Positions 46,234 to 54,963 of a DNA stretch of 64,000 nucleotides are shown here, piece by piece. Each line of letters begins with the position of its first letter. Positions within the stretch are counted from its first letter, which is position 1. A model generated the notes under the pieces. That model worked only from the letters and a program-made list of their open reading frames with translations, did not search any database and had not been told where the DNA came from. The stretch is from NCBI GenBank assembly GCA_016293205.1, contig JAEDES010000003.1, positions 18,213 through 82,212 of the forward strand. The letters run 5' to 3'. Source of the stretch: Bacilli bacterium (GTDB taxonomy: Bacteria > Bacillota_I > Bacilli_A > RF39 > UBA660). The translations under genes were made by a program, and so were the position numbers.

Positions 46234-47670
46234 ATGATAAATTTAAGTTTAATTATTTTAAGTAATAACAAAGGTGTTTCTATAGAAGATGGCATAGAAA
46301 TTATTCTTTCTAATGAAGCCAATTTAGTTAATAATATTAAAAATGCTCAAGGTAAATATATTACTTTTACTAAAGATAGTGATATGATTGATCCTAGTTA
46401 TTTAGATGTTGTAAAGAAGAAAGTTCTTGATGATTTTGATTGTTGTTATATTAATCATGTTATTGATTATGAGTATAAGAATAATCCTAAAATAAATAAT
46501 AATGTTACTTTTTTAAAGAATAATCTTCCTTATTTAGGAGAGTATATTTGGAGTTTTATATTTAATAAAGAAAAACTTATTACTTTGTTAGATTGTGACT
46601 TAGATGAATTTAATAAAAAAGTTGATGAAATATTTGAAAATAAAACTGCTATTGGAGAAATATTAATTCAACATAATCCTAAGGGTGAGAAGATTCTTAA
46701 TAACTTTATTTATTCTGATATAAAGAAAGAAGTTACTCTAAAAAACGTAATTTATATTGGAAATGGATGTAATGGTACATTCAATGGATATATAAGTTGG
46801 ATTACAAATATTGGTAGATGTTTCGGAGATGAATATGATCTTACTTTTATGTATGATAACATTACTCCTCATACTTTAAAGAGATTTGAAGAGAAGTTTA
46901 CTTGTGTAAAAAGAGAATATGATACTAATTATATCTGTGAAAGAGTCTCTTCTACTTATTCAGATTATTACTATCCACATAATATTATTGTTATTGATGA
47001 GAATTATTTATTTATCCATGGAAATTGTGCAGAAATTCCTAATAGTATGAAATATAAAGATGATATTTATACTAGGTATATTGCTGTTAGTGATGTTGCT
47101 GCTAAGAATGCTATTGGATATTATCCTTCTAAACAAATTGGATATATATTTAATCCATTTAAATTAGATGAGAATATGGTTAAGCCTCACTTAAAGATTG
47201 TTTCTGCGCAAAGATTTAGTAAGACTAAAAGGCCTGATAGAATCGAAGTTGTTGCGAAAGCATTAGATGAATTAGAAATTCCTTATACATGGAATGTATT
47301 TATGGATAAATATGAAGGTACAAATAAGAATGGATTAATTTATAGAAAAAGAGTTATGAATACTCTTCCTTATATAAAAGATGCTGATTATTTTGCAATA
47401 TTTAGTGATAGTGAATCATATTCATATGTTGCAGTTGAGGCATTATCAGTTAATACAAAAATCCTTTCTACTCCTTTACCTGTATTTGATAAGATTGGTG
47501 TTAAAGAAGGAGAGAATGCTGTATTTATACCATTTGAATGTTTTGAAGAAGAAAATAAAGATAAATTAAAAGAAATATTACTTAAAGCATATAAGGAAAA
47601 AGAAAAGAAATTTGAATATAGGTTTAATGAAAAATTAAGTGCTGGATTCCATACAATATTTTTAAAGTAA
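46234..47670 (+). CDS. Glycosyltransferase with reduced GT-A-like head and GT-B C-terminal domain
   Basis: 478 residues. Residues 1-165 resemble a shrunken GT2 domain: LIILSNNKG, NIKNAQGKYITFTKDSDMIDPSYL and a tail like GEYIWSFIFNKEKL. The usual catalytic DxD is changed to KDSD. From about residue 168 a new domain begins (VIYIGNGCNGTFNGYISWI). Its C-terminal half holds IVSAQRFSKTKRPDRIEVVAKAL and DSESYSYVAVEALSVNTKIL, a GT4-like donor site with an E/S-x-E motif. Cell-surface glycan synthesis is likely; acceptor unknown. GGGGTGGC precedes the ATG. It is a single-gene unit ending at a shared terminator. Confidence 0.72.
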   Translation: MINLSLIILSNNKGVSIEDGIEIILSNEANLVNNIKNAQGKYITFTKDSDMIDPSYLDVVKKKVLDDFDCCYINHVIDYEYKNNPKINNNVTFLKNNLPYLGEYIWSFIFNKEKLITLLDCDLDEFNKKVDEIFENKTAIGEILIQHNPKGEKILNNFIYSDIKKEVTLKNVIYIGNGCNGTFNGYISWITNIGRCFGDEYDLTFMYDNITPHTLKRFEEKFTCVKREYDTNYICERVSSTYSDYYYPHNIIVIDENYLFIHGNCAEIPNSMKYKDDIYTRYIAVSDVAAKNAIGYYPSKQIGYIFNPFKLDENMVKPHLKIVSAQRFSKTKRPDRIEVVAKALDELEIPYTWNVFMDKYEGTNKNGLIYRKRVMNTLPYIKDADYFAIFSDSESYSYVAVEALSVNTKILSTPLPVFDKIGVKEGENAVFIPFECFEEENKDKLKEILLKAYKEKEKKFEYRFNEKLSAGFHTIFLK

Positions 47671-47693
47671 AAAAGAAGATAATATCTTCTTTT
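47671..47693. terminator. Bidirectional terminator between glycosyltransferase and cotH genes
   Basis: AAAAGAAGAT-AAT-ATCTTCTTTT, ten pairs, T runs on both strands. Confidence 0.82.
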
Positions 47694-47694
47694 T

Positions 47695-48951
47695 TTATGC
47701 ATTTACTTTGTTAGTTTTAAAATTCATTATTTTATCAACATATGGTAGACGATTATGAATATATTCTTTTAATTGAGTTACTTCATATCCATTTAATTCT
47801 CCCCATTTTTGTTGTTCTTTTTCAAATAGTGATGGATCAATTTGATAATAGAACTTATCTATTTCATTTATAATATTTTCTTCTGATAAAACAGTCTGTC
47901 TTAATTCTTGATATCTTTGTTCTATTTCTTTTTTAAATAAAATACTTAGTCTTTCAAATAATTTATTATGACTTATAGGTAGAGGATAATCTGTTGGATA
48001 TAGTTCTAATCCATGATAGAAAGATCCAAAAGTCGTATCTAAATCATATAAAGTTGGATACCATATTTTCCCATCATATGTTACAATGATTAAGTTTTTT
48101 GCAACATTATCAGCAATATTTAGAGTATGACACATAACATAATAATTTAGAGTTGCATCTAAATTTAAATATTCTTCAAAATCTTCTTTAAATTCTTGAT
48201 CAGTAGAATTCATTACAAAGTTTATTAATCTTAACATTTTTTGTTGAACAGGTGGAGAATTATCATCTAATTGATTATTCCATCCGTCAAGACTTAATTC
48301 TCTAAATGATGTTGCTTGGGAGAACTTTTCTCCTACCATAATAATGTGGTTTGGATTATCTTTATCCATTCCATATAACCAATCATCTTTTGGTATATTT
48401 AGCGTATATAATCCATAAAATTCATTATTTAAATATACTTCTACTGGATATCCATCAATTAATCCATTATTTGGTGTATTTTGAAATAAATTATATTTTT
48501 CTTGCATTTGAGCAGCTAGATGGGCAGTTACAATGTTTCTTGAATGAGTTTTGTCTGACCAGTTAGCTTTTAATACATATTTATTTTCTCTTCCCCATCC
48601 AAAATCAACTTTGAATTTATCAGTACAATCTTCATCATTAAAAAATTTAATTGTATAGTTTTTCTTTGGATACCAGGCACTTGATGAACCTTGTATTTTT
48701 AAAGTTGCATATTTATCTATACTAATATTTTTACTTTTATATTTTACTTTAAACTTACCTATTTCAGTTTTATCTTTCATAGTTAGTTCACCTTCAATAT
48801 ATATTTTAGGTGTTTCTTCTTTTATTGGTTCTGGTATTTCTCTATATTCTATTTGTTTATATTCTATGTTAATAGCATATGTTATTAAACATATTGATAG
48901 TGCTGTAGCGATTAATATAAATATCGCTACTCTTATATATTTAAATTTCAT
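47695..48951 (-). CDS. cotH: CotH-type (spore coat protein) kinase
   Basis: 418 residues. An N-terminal membrane anchor (residues 8-27) is followed by an extracytoplasmic CotH domain: LKIQGSSSAWYPKKNYTIKF, LKANWSDKTHSRN, EVYLNNEFYGLYTL, and the active-site region IADNVAKNLIIV and PTLYDLDTTFG with the metal-binding DxD-like Asp pair. CotH of Bacillus is an atypical protein kinase that phosphorylates coat proteins CotB/CotG. I start at ATG 48951 (MKFKYIRV), since GGAGAG lies upstream and an in-frame TTG earlier would place the ribosome site inside the gene. CotH-like proteins also occur in non-sporulating bacteria in cellulosome or surface contexts. Confidence 0.87.
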   Translation of the reverse strand: MKFKYIRVAIFILIATALSICLITYAINIEYKQIEYREIPEPIKEETPKIYIEGELTMKDKTEIGKFKVKYKSKNISIDKYATLKIQGSSSAWYPKKNYTIKFFNDEDCTDKFKVDFGWGRENKYVLKANWSDKTHSRNIVTAHLAAQMQEKYNLFQNTPNNGLIDGYPVEVYLNNEFYGLYTLNIPKDDWLYGMDKDNPNHIIMVGEKFSQATSFRELSLDGWNNQLDDNSPPVQQKMLRLINFVMNSTDQEFKEDFEEYLNLDATLNYYVMCHTLNIADNVAKNLIIVTYDGKIWYPTLYDLDTTFGSFYHGLELYPTDYPLPISHNKLFERLSILFKKEIEQRYQELRQTVLSEENIINEIDKFYYQIDPSLFEKEQQKWGELNGYEVTQLKEYIHNRLPYVDKIMNFKTNKVNA

Positions 48952-48972
48952 CGCTTCACTCTCCAAGTTATT

Positions 48973-49001
48973 ATTCTATTGTATTTTGATATTTTTTTCA
49001 A
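48973..49001 (-). promoter_or_regulatory. cotH promoter, sigma-A type
   Basis: TTGAAA (49001-48996), 17 bases, TAGAAT (48978-48973) on the minus strand. This looks like a vegetative promoter rather than a sigma-K/sigma-E mother-cell one. Confidence 0.65.
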
Positions 49002-49004
49002 TAA

Positions 49005-49025
49005 AAAAGACACATAGTGTCTTTT
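49005..49025 (-). terminator. ftsE-ftsX-M23 operon terminator
   Basis: AAAAGACAC-ATA-GTGTCTTTT, nine pairs and T run on the minus strand at the stop of the M23 gene. Confidence 0.82.
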
Positions 49026-50229
49026 ATCTATTATTCCAACTAGATGGTAAATTAACAATTGAATTTGGGTTAAATATTCTATTTGTATATCCTTCATAAG
49101 TACATCCACCATTATTTTTCCAGAAGCATGATGCAACTTCTAAGTGTAAGTGTGGCCCTGTTGAACATCCAGTATTACCCATATATCCAATTAGGGTGTC
49201 TTTTGTTACAAATTGACCTACTCTTATATTTGCGTAACTGCTTAAGTGAACATAAGATGAATATACGTATCCATTATTGTATTTATGTTTTACTACTACA
49301 ATTTTGGCATTTCCATTACATCTAATCCCCATATTTGCACACCAACTATTTCCAACGCAGGCATCTGTATAAATTGCATGAATTGATCCTGCAGCGATTG
49401 GATAAATTGGTTCAGACTTATTATAACTTGATAAATCGTATCCTGTGTGATAGCTAGATTTACCTCTTACAACATATCCTTGTCTCATTGGTCTTGAGAA
49501 GAATCCTACACTTGGTAATGAATTACCACTTGATTGTTCTATTCTATATTGACATGCTTGAATATCTTCTGTTGCTCCACAACCTAGACTCTTATAATAT
49601 TTAACCATTTCTTGTGCTTCTTTAATTTGTGTCTCAATTGATGGAACAGTATCTCTTAAAGATGCACTGTCAGCTTGAATTCTTTTCTTTTCAAATTCAG
49701 CATCATCTTTTAATTTAGTTAATTCTACTTTCTTTTGACTCAATTCTTGTTGTTTCTTTTTATTATTTTTAATTAACTCTTCTAGTTCTTTCATTACTTT
49801 ATCATTATACTCTGTTAGTTGTTCTACTACAGACATACGATAAATCATATCAGTAATATCTTTTGCTCCAAATGCATATTCAAGATAGGCATTTGTACCA
49901 TTTGCAATTTGATAATATTCTATAATGCTTTTACTTTCTTCACTTTTTCTTTCTATTTCTTTTTCACTTTCATCAATTTCTTTTTGTAATCTTTCAATTT
50001 CATTTTGAGCATCTACCATTTGTTGTTCTAAGTTAGCTATCTTCTTTTTGATTGCTGCTATATCAGCATCATTTTTGGCCATTTTACTTTTTACTTCATT
50101 TAATTCTGCTGTATACTTATTTACTTCTGCTTCAAATTGTTTTATTGTTTTAGCACTTGTCTCTATTGGTAGTGATATTAGAGATATTATTGTTACTAAA
50201 GCAATTGTTAATATTATTATTTTCTTCAT
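49024..50229 (-). CDS. Secreted coiled-coil M23 peptidase (PcsB/EnvC-like)
   Basis: 401 residues. A signal peptide (MKKIIILTIALVTIISLI, cleavage near SAKT) is followed by two long coiled coils (about 30-250). The C-terminal LytM/M23 domain has zinc ligands in SYHTGYDLSS (His, Asp) and TGPHLHLEVAS (HxH). Some CxnC pairs are present (GCGATEDIQACQY). It cuts peptidoglycan cross-links and should be activated by FtsEX, whose genes lie directly upstream with the M23 start overlapping the ftsX stop. The equivalents are EnvC-like and CwlO/PcsB-like proteins of other bacteria. Confidence 0.9.
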   Translation of the reverse strand: MKKIIILTIALVTIISLISLPIETSAKTIKQFEAEVNKYTAELNEVKSKMAKNDADIAAIKKKIANLEQQMVDAQNEIERLQKEIDESEKEIERKSEESKSIIEYYQIANGTNAYLEYAFGAKDITDMIYRMSVVEQLTEYNDKVMKELEELIKNNKKKQQELSQKKVELTKLKDDAEFEKKRIQADSASLRDTVPSIETQIKEAQEMVKYYKSLGCGATEDIQACQYRIEQSSGNSLPSVGFFSRPMRQGYVVRGKSSYHTGYDLSSYNKSEPIYPIAAGSIHAIYTDACVGNSWCANMGIRCNGNAKIVVVKHKYNNGYVYSSYVHLSSYANIRVGQFVTKDTLIGYMGNTGCSTGPHLHLEVASCFWKNNGGCTYEGYTNRIFNPNSIVNLPSSWNNR

Positions 50230-51128
50230 TAGATTTTTAAATATTTCTTAACAGCACTAGCACTACCTACTGTACCAACAATTATTCCTATTACTAAAAT
50301 AATTAATGAAGTTGAGTAAATAAATGGTTCTGGTTTAATTAATTGAATTAATTGTGAGAATAAATATCCATTAAAGTGAGTATAGAAAGCAGTATATCCA
50401 AATAATGTAATTAGTATTGGAACTACTGAACCTAAAGCTCCAAGAATCATTCCTTCTACGATAAATGGGGTTTTAATAGTAAAGTTACTTGCTCCTACTA
50501 AACGCATAATACTAATTTCTCTTTTTCTTGCAGAAATTGTTAATTTGATTGTATTAACAATTAAGAATATTGTTACTAAGATTAGGGCAATTACGATACC
50601 ATAGGTTACTTTTTGAATTGAATCAAAAGCACTTACTAGTTTTTCAACCATTCCTTCTCCATAACGAACCACTGATACATTTTCAATTTCTTTTATTTGA
50701 TCAGCAGTTTTACCTATTTTAGTTACATCTTTTACTTTTACTTGATAAGTATCTTTTAATGGGCTTTCATCATCTTCCCAGTTAGATAATACTGTATTAA
50801 ATACTTCTGATTCTTGTTGCATTTGTTTTTTTACATCTTGTTTTGATTGAAATGAATATGTATCAACATTATCCATTTGTTTAATTTCTGTTTCTACATC
50901 TTTTATATCAGATGATGTTGCTTCTTGTTCTAAGAATACAACTATTGTTAAATCTTTTTCTATTTCCTTAGTAAAATTTTGAACATTGAATGAAGCTATT
51001 ATTGCTACTGCTACTATTATCAATGTAATTGTAATACATGAAATAGATGCTAAAGATAAACTGAAGTTTCTTATTACACTTTTAAAAGCATCACGTATAC
51101 TACGTGCTAACATTCTAATCGGCTTCAT
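50229..51128 (-). CDS. ftsX: Cell division ABC transporter permease FtsX
   Basis: 299 residues. There are four membrane helices: one near residue 25-45, then a large extracytoplasmic loop (about 50-165), and three at about 170-195, 225-245 and 270-290. The cytoplasmic motif SARKREISIMRLVGAS is typical. I choose ATG 51128, giving MKPIRMLARSIRDAFKSVIR; it lies inside the end of ftsE in another frame, with AAAGGAA upstream, and an earlier start would add 11 residues not typical of the family. FtsX transmits ATPase signals from FtsE to an outside hydrolase. Confidence 0.92.
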   Translation of the reverse strand: MKPIRMLARSIRDAFKSVIRNFSLSLASISCITITLIIVAVAIIASFNVQNFTKEIEKDLTIVVFLEQEATSSDIKDVETEIKQMDNVDTYSFQSKQDVKKQMQQESEVFNTVLSNWEDDESPLKDTYQVKVKDVTKIGKTADQIKEIENVSVVRYGEGMVEKLVSAFDSIQKVTYGIVIALILVTIFLIVNTIKLTISARKREISIMRLVGASNFTIKTPFIVEGMILGALGSVVPILITLFGYTAFYTHFNGYLFSQLIQLIKPEPFIYSTSLIILVIGIIVGTVGSASAVKKYLKI

Positions 51129-51813
51129 TGTAATATGTTCCTTTCTTTTTAAATGATACAAGTCTTCCTTCTTTTAAAGTAATAACTTGTTTTTTCATTG
51201 TATTAACTATATCTCTATCATGTGTTGCCATAATAATTGTTGTACCACGATTATTATTAATATCTTCTAGTACTTTCATTATTTCCATACTCATGTCTGG
51301 ATCTAAGTTTCCAGTAGGTTCATCACATAATAGTAGTTTTGGATCATTTACAATAGCACGTGCAATTGCTACTCTTTGTTGTTCTCCTCCAGATAGTTGA
51401 TCTGGGTAATTATGAATTTTATTTTTTAATCCTACATCTTCTAAAGCTTTTAATACTTTAACTCTTATTTCATCTTTTTTAGCACCAATTACTTCTAGTG
51501 CGAAAGCAACATTTTCATATACCGTTAATTTCGGCAATAATCTATAATCTTGGAATACTATTCCTAATTTTCTTCTTAATTTGTAAACTTTTTTATTTTT
51601 TAGTTTAGCAACATCTAGGCCTCCTACTATTATTTGTCCTTTAGTTGGTTTTTCTTCACGATAAAGCATTTTTATCAATGTTGATTTACCACTTCCGGAA
51701 CCACCAATAACGAAGGAGAATGAACCTTTTTCAATGTCTAAACTTAAATCATAGATGGCAGTTACACCGTTTTTGTATTTTTTTTCGACATTTTTTATTC
51801 TTATTAAATCCAT
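51115..51813 (-). CDS. ftsE: Cell division ATP-binding protein FtsE
   Basis: 232 residues. Walker A GGSGSGKSTLIKML, Q-loop VFQDYRLLPKLTVYENV, signature LSGGEQQRVAIARAI, Walker B LLLCDEPTGNLD and the H-loop MATHDRDIV are all intact, in contrast to the ECF-like ATPases at 6.4-8 kb. It pairs with FtsX. A TATACT lies about 35 bases upstream of the start. Confidence 0.95.
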   Translation of the reverse strand: MDLIRIKNVEKKYKNGVTAIYDLSLDIEKGSFSFVIGGSGSGKSTLIKMLYREEKPTKGQIIVGGLDVAKLKNKKVYKLRRKLGIVFQDYRLLPKLTVYENVAFALEVIGAKKDEIRVKVLKALEDVGLKNKIHNYPDQLSGGEQQRVAIARAIVNDPKLLLCDEPTGNLDPDMSMEIMKVLEDINNNRGTTIIMATHDRDIVNTMKKQVITLKEGRLVSFKKKGTYYNEAD

Positions 51814-51903
51814 TTTTATCCTCCACCTTTGTAATTAAGTATAACATAAAAAGCACCATAAAAAAAGGTAATTACTGGGATTAAATAATTTTTTTATAAA
51901 TAA

Positions 51904-51925
51904 AAAAAGCAATTACTTGCTTTTT
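51904..51925 (-). terminator. Terminator of the prfB-yitT-yitT operon
   Basis: AAAAAGCAA-TTAC-TTGCTTTTT, nine pairs and T run on the minus strand at the stop of the second YitT gene. Confidence 0.82.
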
Positions 51926-52781
51926 ATTTTCCACCTACTACTTCATATGCATCTGTTACTACGAAGAAAGCATTTTTATCAATTTGTTTTATTCCTTCTG
52001 TTACCTTGTAATATTCTCTTGAAGGAATTACTGAAAAGATTACTTTTTGTTTCTTTTCTAAGAATGCTCCTTTTACATCAAAGATTGTGACATTATGACA
52101 TAAATCTTTCATAAGAAATGATTCAACTTGTTCTTCTTCTGTTGTGATAATATAGAATGCCTTATTATTTGATACACCTAATAGTACTTTATCTGTGATC
52201 ACACTTCTTATATATAATGATATGATTGCATAAATTGTTGCAGTTATACCAAAATAATATCCTCCTACTAAAATAATAATTCCGTTTAATATCATTCCAG
52301 ATTTTCCTACTGGTATGTGGAAATATTTATATAGAGTTTGAGTTATTACTGTAAGTCCTCCATTACTGTATCCACTCTTATACATTAGTCCATTTGCAAA
52401 TCCTAAGATTACTCCAGTTATGATTACGACTATAAAAATATCATTTGGATTTACAGTCATATAGTTTACTAATGGTTCTGTTAATTTTACCATTGCTGGA
52501 TATAAGAATGATACAACTATTGTTGATGCGGTCTTATCAAAATCTAAGAATGCTACACTTATTATTGTGCATAATAATGATAATATTAAAACCATGAAAG
52601 CTGGATCTATATCAAATACAAATAAAGTAATTTGTGCTATACCACCAGTTCCACCTGTAACAATATTCAGTGGTAGTAAGAACATGTTATATATAATAGC
52701 ACTTATTAATAAAGATATAAATAATAAGAACATTCTATATAATTTATGATTTTCATCTACTATTTTTTTAATAGCATCCAT
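51924..52781 (-). CDS. YitT family membrane protein (copy 2)
   Basis: 285 residues. There are six hydrophobic segments in the first 200 residues, with the family blocks NMFLLPLNIVTGGTGGIAQI and SGYSNGGLTVITQTLYKYFH. The C-terminal soluble DUF2179 domain (about 205-285) contains NKAFYIITTEEEQVESFLM and DKNAFFVVTDAYEVVGG. Function of YitT proteins is not established; transport has been suggested. It follows another YitT gene with no gap, so the two may form a heteromer. They are about 40% alike by eye. Confidence 0.88.
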   Translation of the reverse strand: MDAIKKIVDENHKLYRMFLLFISLLISAIIYNMFLLPLNIVTGGTGGIAQITLFVFDIDPAFMVLILSLLCTIISVAFLDFDKTASTIVVSFLYPAMVKLTEPLVNYMTVNPNDIFIVVIITGVILGFANGLMYKSGYSNGGLTVITQTLYKYFHIPVGKSGMILNGIIILVGGYYFGITATIYAIISLYIRSVITDKVLLGVSNNKAFYIITTEEEQVESFLMKDLCHNVTIFDVKGAFLEKKQKVIFSVIPSREYYKVTEGIKQIDKNAFFVVTDAYEVVGGK

Positions 52782-53660
52782 CTACTCACCTCCGTACACT
52801 TCATACGCATCTGTAGCGACGAAGAAAGCTTCTTTATCTATAGCATTTATTCCTTCTCTTAATTTGTAATAATCTTTTGTAGGTAGAACACATAATAAAA
52901 CATTTTGATTTTCTTTATTAAGTCCACCTTTTGCTTTAAATATAGTAGCTCCATGACCTAGTTCTGATAATACATAATCTTTTACTAAGTCATCTTGTTC
53001 AGTAACTATAAAGAAGGCTTTACTGTCTGATATACCAAGTATTATTCTATCTGACATAATACTTAAAATATATAAAACTAATACTGAATACATTAAATGA
53101 ATTGGTCCAAAGACAATTGCTGATGTTGTTACAATGATACCATCTGTTATAAGAATGGCTTTTCCCATGCTTATTTTTAAATATTTGGATAATATTTGAT
53201 TAATAATATCAGTTCCACCTGTTGTGAATCCTGCTTTTAAAATCATACCTAGACCTACTCCATATATTACTCCACCAAATAGTGATGCTAATAATAATTG
53301 AGATTCATTTATTGTAAATATTTTTGTTATTCCTACTGTTAATTCTAAGAATATTGGAAAGATTACTGTACCTAAAACTGAGTACTTTGTTTTTTCTTTT
53401 CCTAGTAAGAAATGACTAATTACTAATAAAAATATACCTACTAAAAATACAAAAAGTGCGTTATTAATACCAAATAAGTGATTTAAGATAATTGCTAGAC
53501 CACTTATTCCTCCTGGTACTAAGTCATGACTTGCTAAAAAAGCATTGTATGAAATTGCTACTAATAAACATCCAAGTATAAAACTACCATATCTTTTTAT
53601 TTTCTTTTTTAATAAATAATTCTTTTCTTTTTTCTTAGCTTTGTTTTCTAATATCTTCAT
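52782..53660 (-). CDS. YitT family membrane protein (copy 1)
   Basis: 292 residues. Same plan as its neighbour: YNAFLASHDLVPGGISGLAII, AGFTTGGTDIINQILSKYL, six hydrophobic helices and a C-terminal DUF2179 domain with DSKAFFIVTEQDDLV and KEAFFVATDAYEVYGGE. The cytosolic N-terminus is strongly basic (LENKAKKKEKNYLLKKKIKR). It starts one base after the prfB stop, hence is transcribed and probably translationally coupled with it. A tandem duplication is the simplest origin. Confidence 0.88.
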   Translation of the reverse strand: MKILENKAKKKEKNYLLKKKIKRYGSFILGCLLVAISYNAFLASHDLVPGGISGLAIILNHLFGINNALFVFLVGIFLLVISHFLLGKEKTKYSVLGTVIFPIFLELTVGITKIFTINESQLLLASLFGGVIYGVGLGMILKAGFTTGGTDIINQILSKYLKISMGKAILITDGIIVTTSAIVFGPIHLMYSVLVLYILSIMSDRIILGISDSKAFFIVTEQDDLVKDYVLSELGHGATIFKAKGGLNKENQNVLLCVLPTKDYYKLREGINAIDKEAFFVATDAYEVYGGE

Positions 53661-53661
53661 A

Positions 53662-54760
53662 TTATAGTCCTTTCTTTAAATTACTTTCTATAAACATATT
53701 AATATCTCCATCTAAGACTTTTGATACATTGCTTGTTTCTACTTGTGTTCTATGATCTTTTACCATTGAATACGGATGCATAACATAACTTCTTATTTGA
53801 GAACCAAATTCTATATTCATTTGAGTTCCTTTTAACTGATTAAGTTCTTTTTCTTGCTCTTCTAATTTTTTTAATAATAATTTACTTTTTAATACTTTTA
53901 GAGCTTGTTCTCTATTTTGAATTTGACTACGTTCATTTTGACAAGTTACAACTATCTTAGTTGGTAAGTGAGTTATTCTTACTGCTGAGTCTGTTGTATT
54001 AACACTTTGTCCTCCTGCTCCAGTTGAACGATATACATCTATTTTTAAATCCTTTTCTTCGATTTCGATTGTATTATCTTGTTCTATTTCAGGAGTTACT
54101 TCTACTGATGCAAATGATGTATGACGTCTATTATTTGAATCAAACGGTGATAATCTTACTAGTCTATGAACACCTTTTTCATTTTTTAAATATCCATAAG
54201 CATTAGTTCCTTTAACTCTAATTGAAGCACTTTTAATACCAGCTTCTTCACCGTCTTGATAATCAATTACTTCATACTTATAATTATTTTGCTCACAATA
54301 GCGCGTATACATTCTAAAAATCATCATTGCCCAGTCACAAGCTTCTGTTCCACCTGCGCCTGAGTGAACTTCTAGTATACAATCATTTTTGTCATATGGA
54401 CCATTTAATAATAAAAGTAAGTTTAATTGTTCTACTTTTTCATTTAATTCTAATGTTGTTGATTCTAGTTGAGATTCCATATCTTGATCTGGTTCTAGTT
54501 CTAATAAATCTAGTATTTCAATTGATGAAGAGATTTCTTGTTGAAGAGACTCTATTGAAGATACTAAATTTTTCTTTTCATTTAATTTCTTTAATACTTC
54601 TTCACTTTTTTGACGATCATTCCAAAAAGATGGATCTTCTGTTTGTTTTGTTAAAGAAGTTATTTCATCTTTTACTTTTGGAATGTCAAAGTGACCTCCA
54701 TAGTTGTTCTAAAGTGGAGGAATCTGTTTCTAGTATTTTTCTTAATTCTTTCTTTTCCAT
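53662..54760 (-). CDS. prfB: Peptide chain release factor 2 with programmed +1 frameshift
   Basis: Two frames combine into a 365-residue RF2. The first runs from ATG 54760 for 24 codons (MEKKELRKILETDSSTLEQ then LWRSL) to an in-frame TGA at 54688-54686. A +1 slip at CTT-TGA-C continues with DIPKVKDEI and DPSFWNDRQK, and the frame stays open to 53662. The family's stop-codon-recognition motif SPF (VRLSPFDSNNRRHTSFA) and the catalytic GGQ (GAGGQSVNTTDSAVRITH) are intact. RF2 reads UGA/UAA. Frameshifting at its own UGA makes expression depend on RF2 level. It is the first gene of an operon with two YitT genes; secA, often upstream of prfB, is not here. Confidence 0.95.
54686..54703 (-). other. 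prfB recoding site
   Basis: On the minus strand the sequence reads TGGAGG, three bases, then CTT TGA C. The Shine-Dalgarno-like TGGAGG, the slippery CTT and the UGA followed by C match the conserved elements of RF2 autoregulation. The bases between SD and CTT are TCA. Confidence 0.93.
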
Positions 54761-54794
54761 AAATTTCTCCTTTTGGACATACTTTCATAGCATA

Positions 54795-54823
54795 AGAATA
54801 TCATAAAATAGTTTATTAAACAA
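54795..54823 (-). promoter_or_regulatory. prfB promoter
   Basis: TTGTTT (54823-54818), 17 bases, TATTCT (54800-54795) on the minus strand; AAAGGAG follows before the ATG. Confidence 0.65.
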
Positions 54824-54849
54824 TTTATTTGGGTATATATTTTGTTAAT

Positions 54850-54933
54850 TAACATATATTATTATTGAGGAAGGTTCACTGATAGTGTGAAGATCCTCTG
54901 TATATAGATTGAGAGCTTAGGCTCTCTTTTTTT
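54850..54933 (+). ncRNA. Possible small RNA or orphan transcript on the plus strand
   Basis: No plus-strand gene precedes the strong plus-strand terminator at 54911-54933. Just before it GAGGA / TCCTC arms enclose a TTCAC / GTGAA hairpin (about 54867-54898), so a compact two-hairpin RNA would result. A -10-like TATATA with a TTTATT -35-like box lies near 54812-54840. No ORF of note fits inside. It may also be a remnant. Name not known. Confidence 0.35.
54911..54933 (+). terminator. Plus-strand intrinsic terminator without a matching gene
   Basis: GAGAGC-TTAG-GCTCTC followed by seven T, classic in form on the plus strand. Confidence 0.8.
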
Positions 54934-54943
54934 GTAAAATAAA

Positions 54944-54963
54944 AAGATTACTTTCGTAATCTT
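54944..54963 (-). terminator. Terminator of the L,D-transpeptidase gene
   Basis: AAGATTAC-TTTC-GTAATCTT, eight pairs, followed by TTTTTATTTT on the minus strand. Confidence 0.78.

Noticed and set aside
51784..51790. Another TGTCGAA (0A-box core) on the minus strand
   Set aside because: It lies inside the ftsE coding region and seems a chance occurrence.
54327..54806. 159-codon plus-strand frame opposite prfB
   Set aside because: Leu/His-rich complement of RF2 coding sequence; RF2 is certain on the minus strand.
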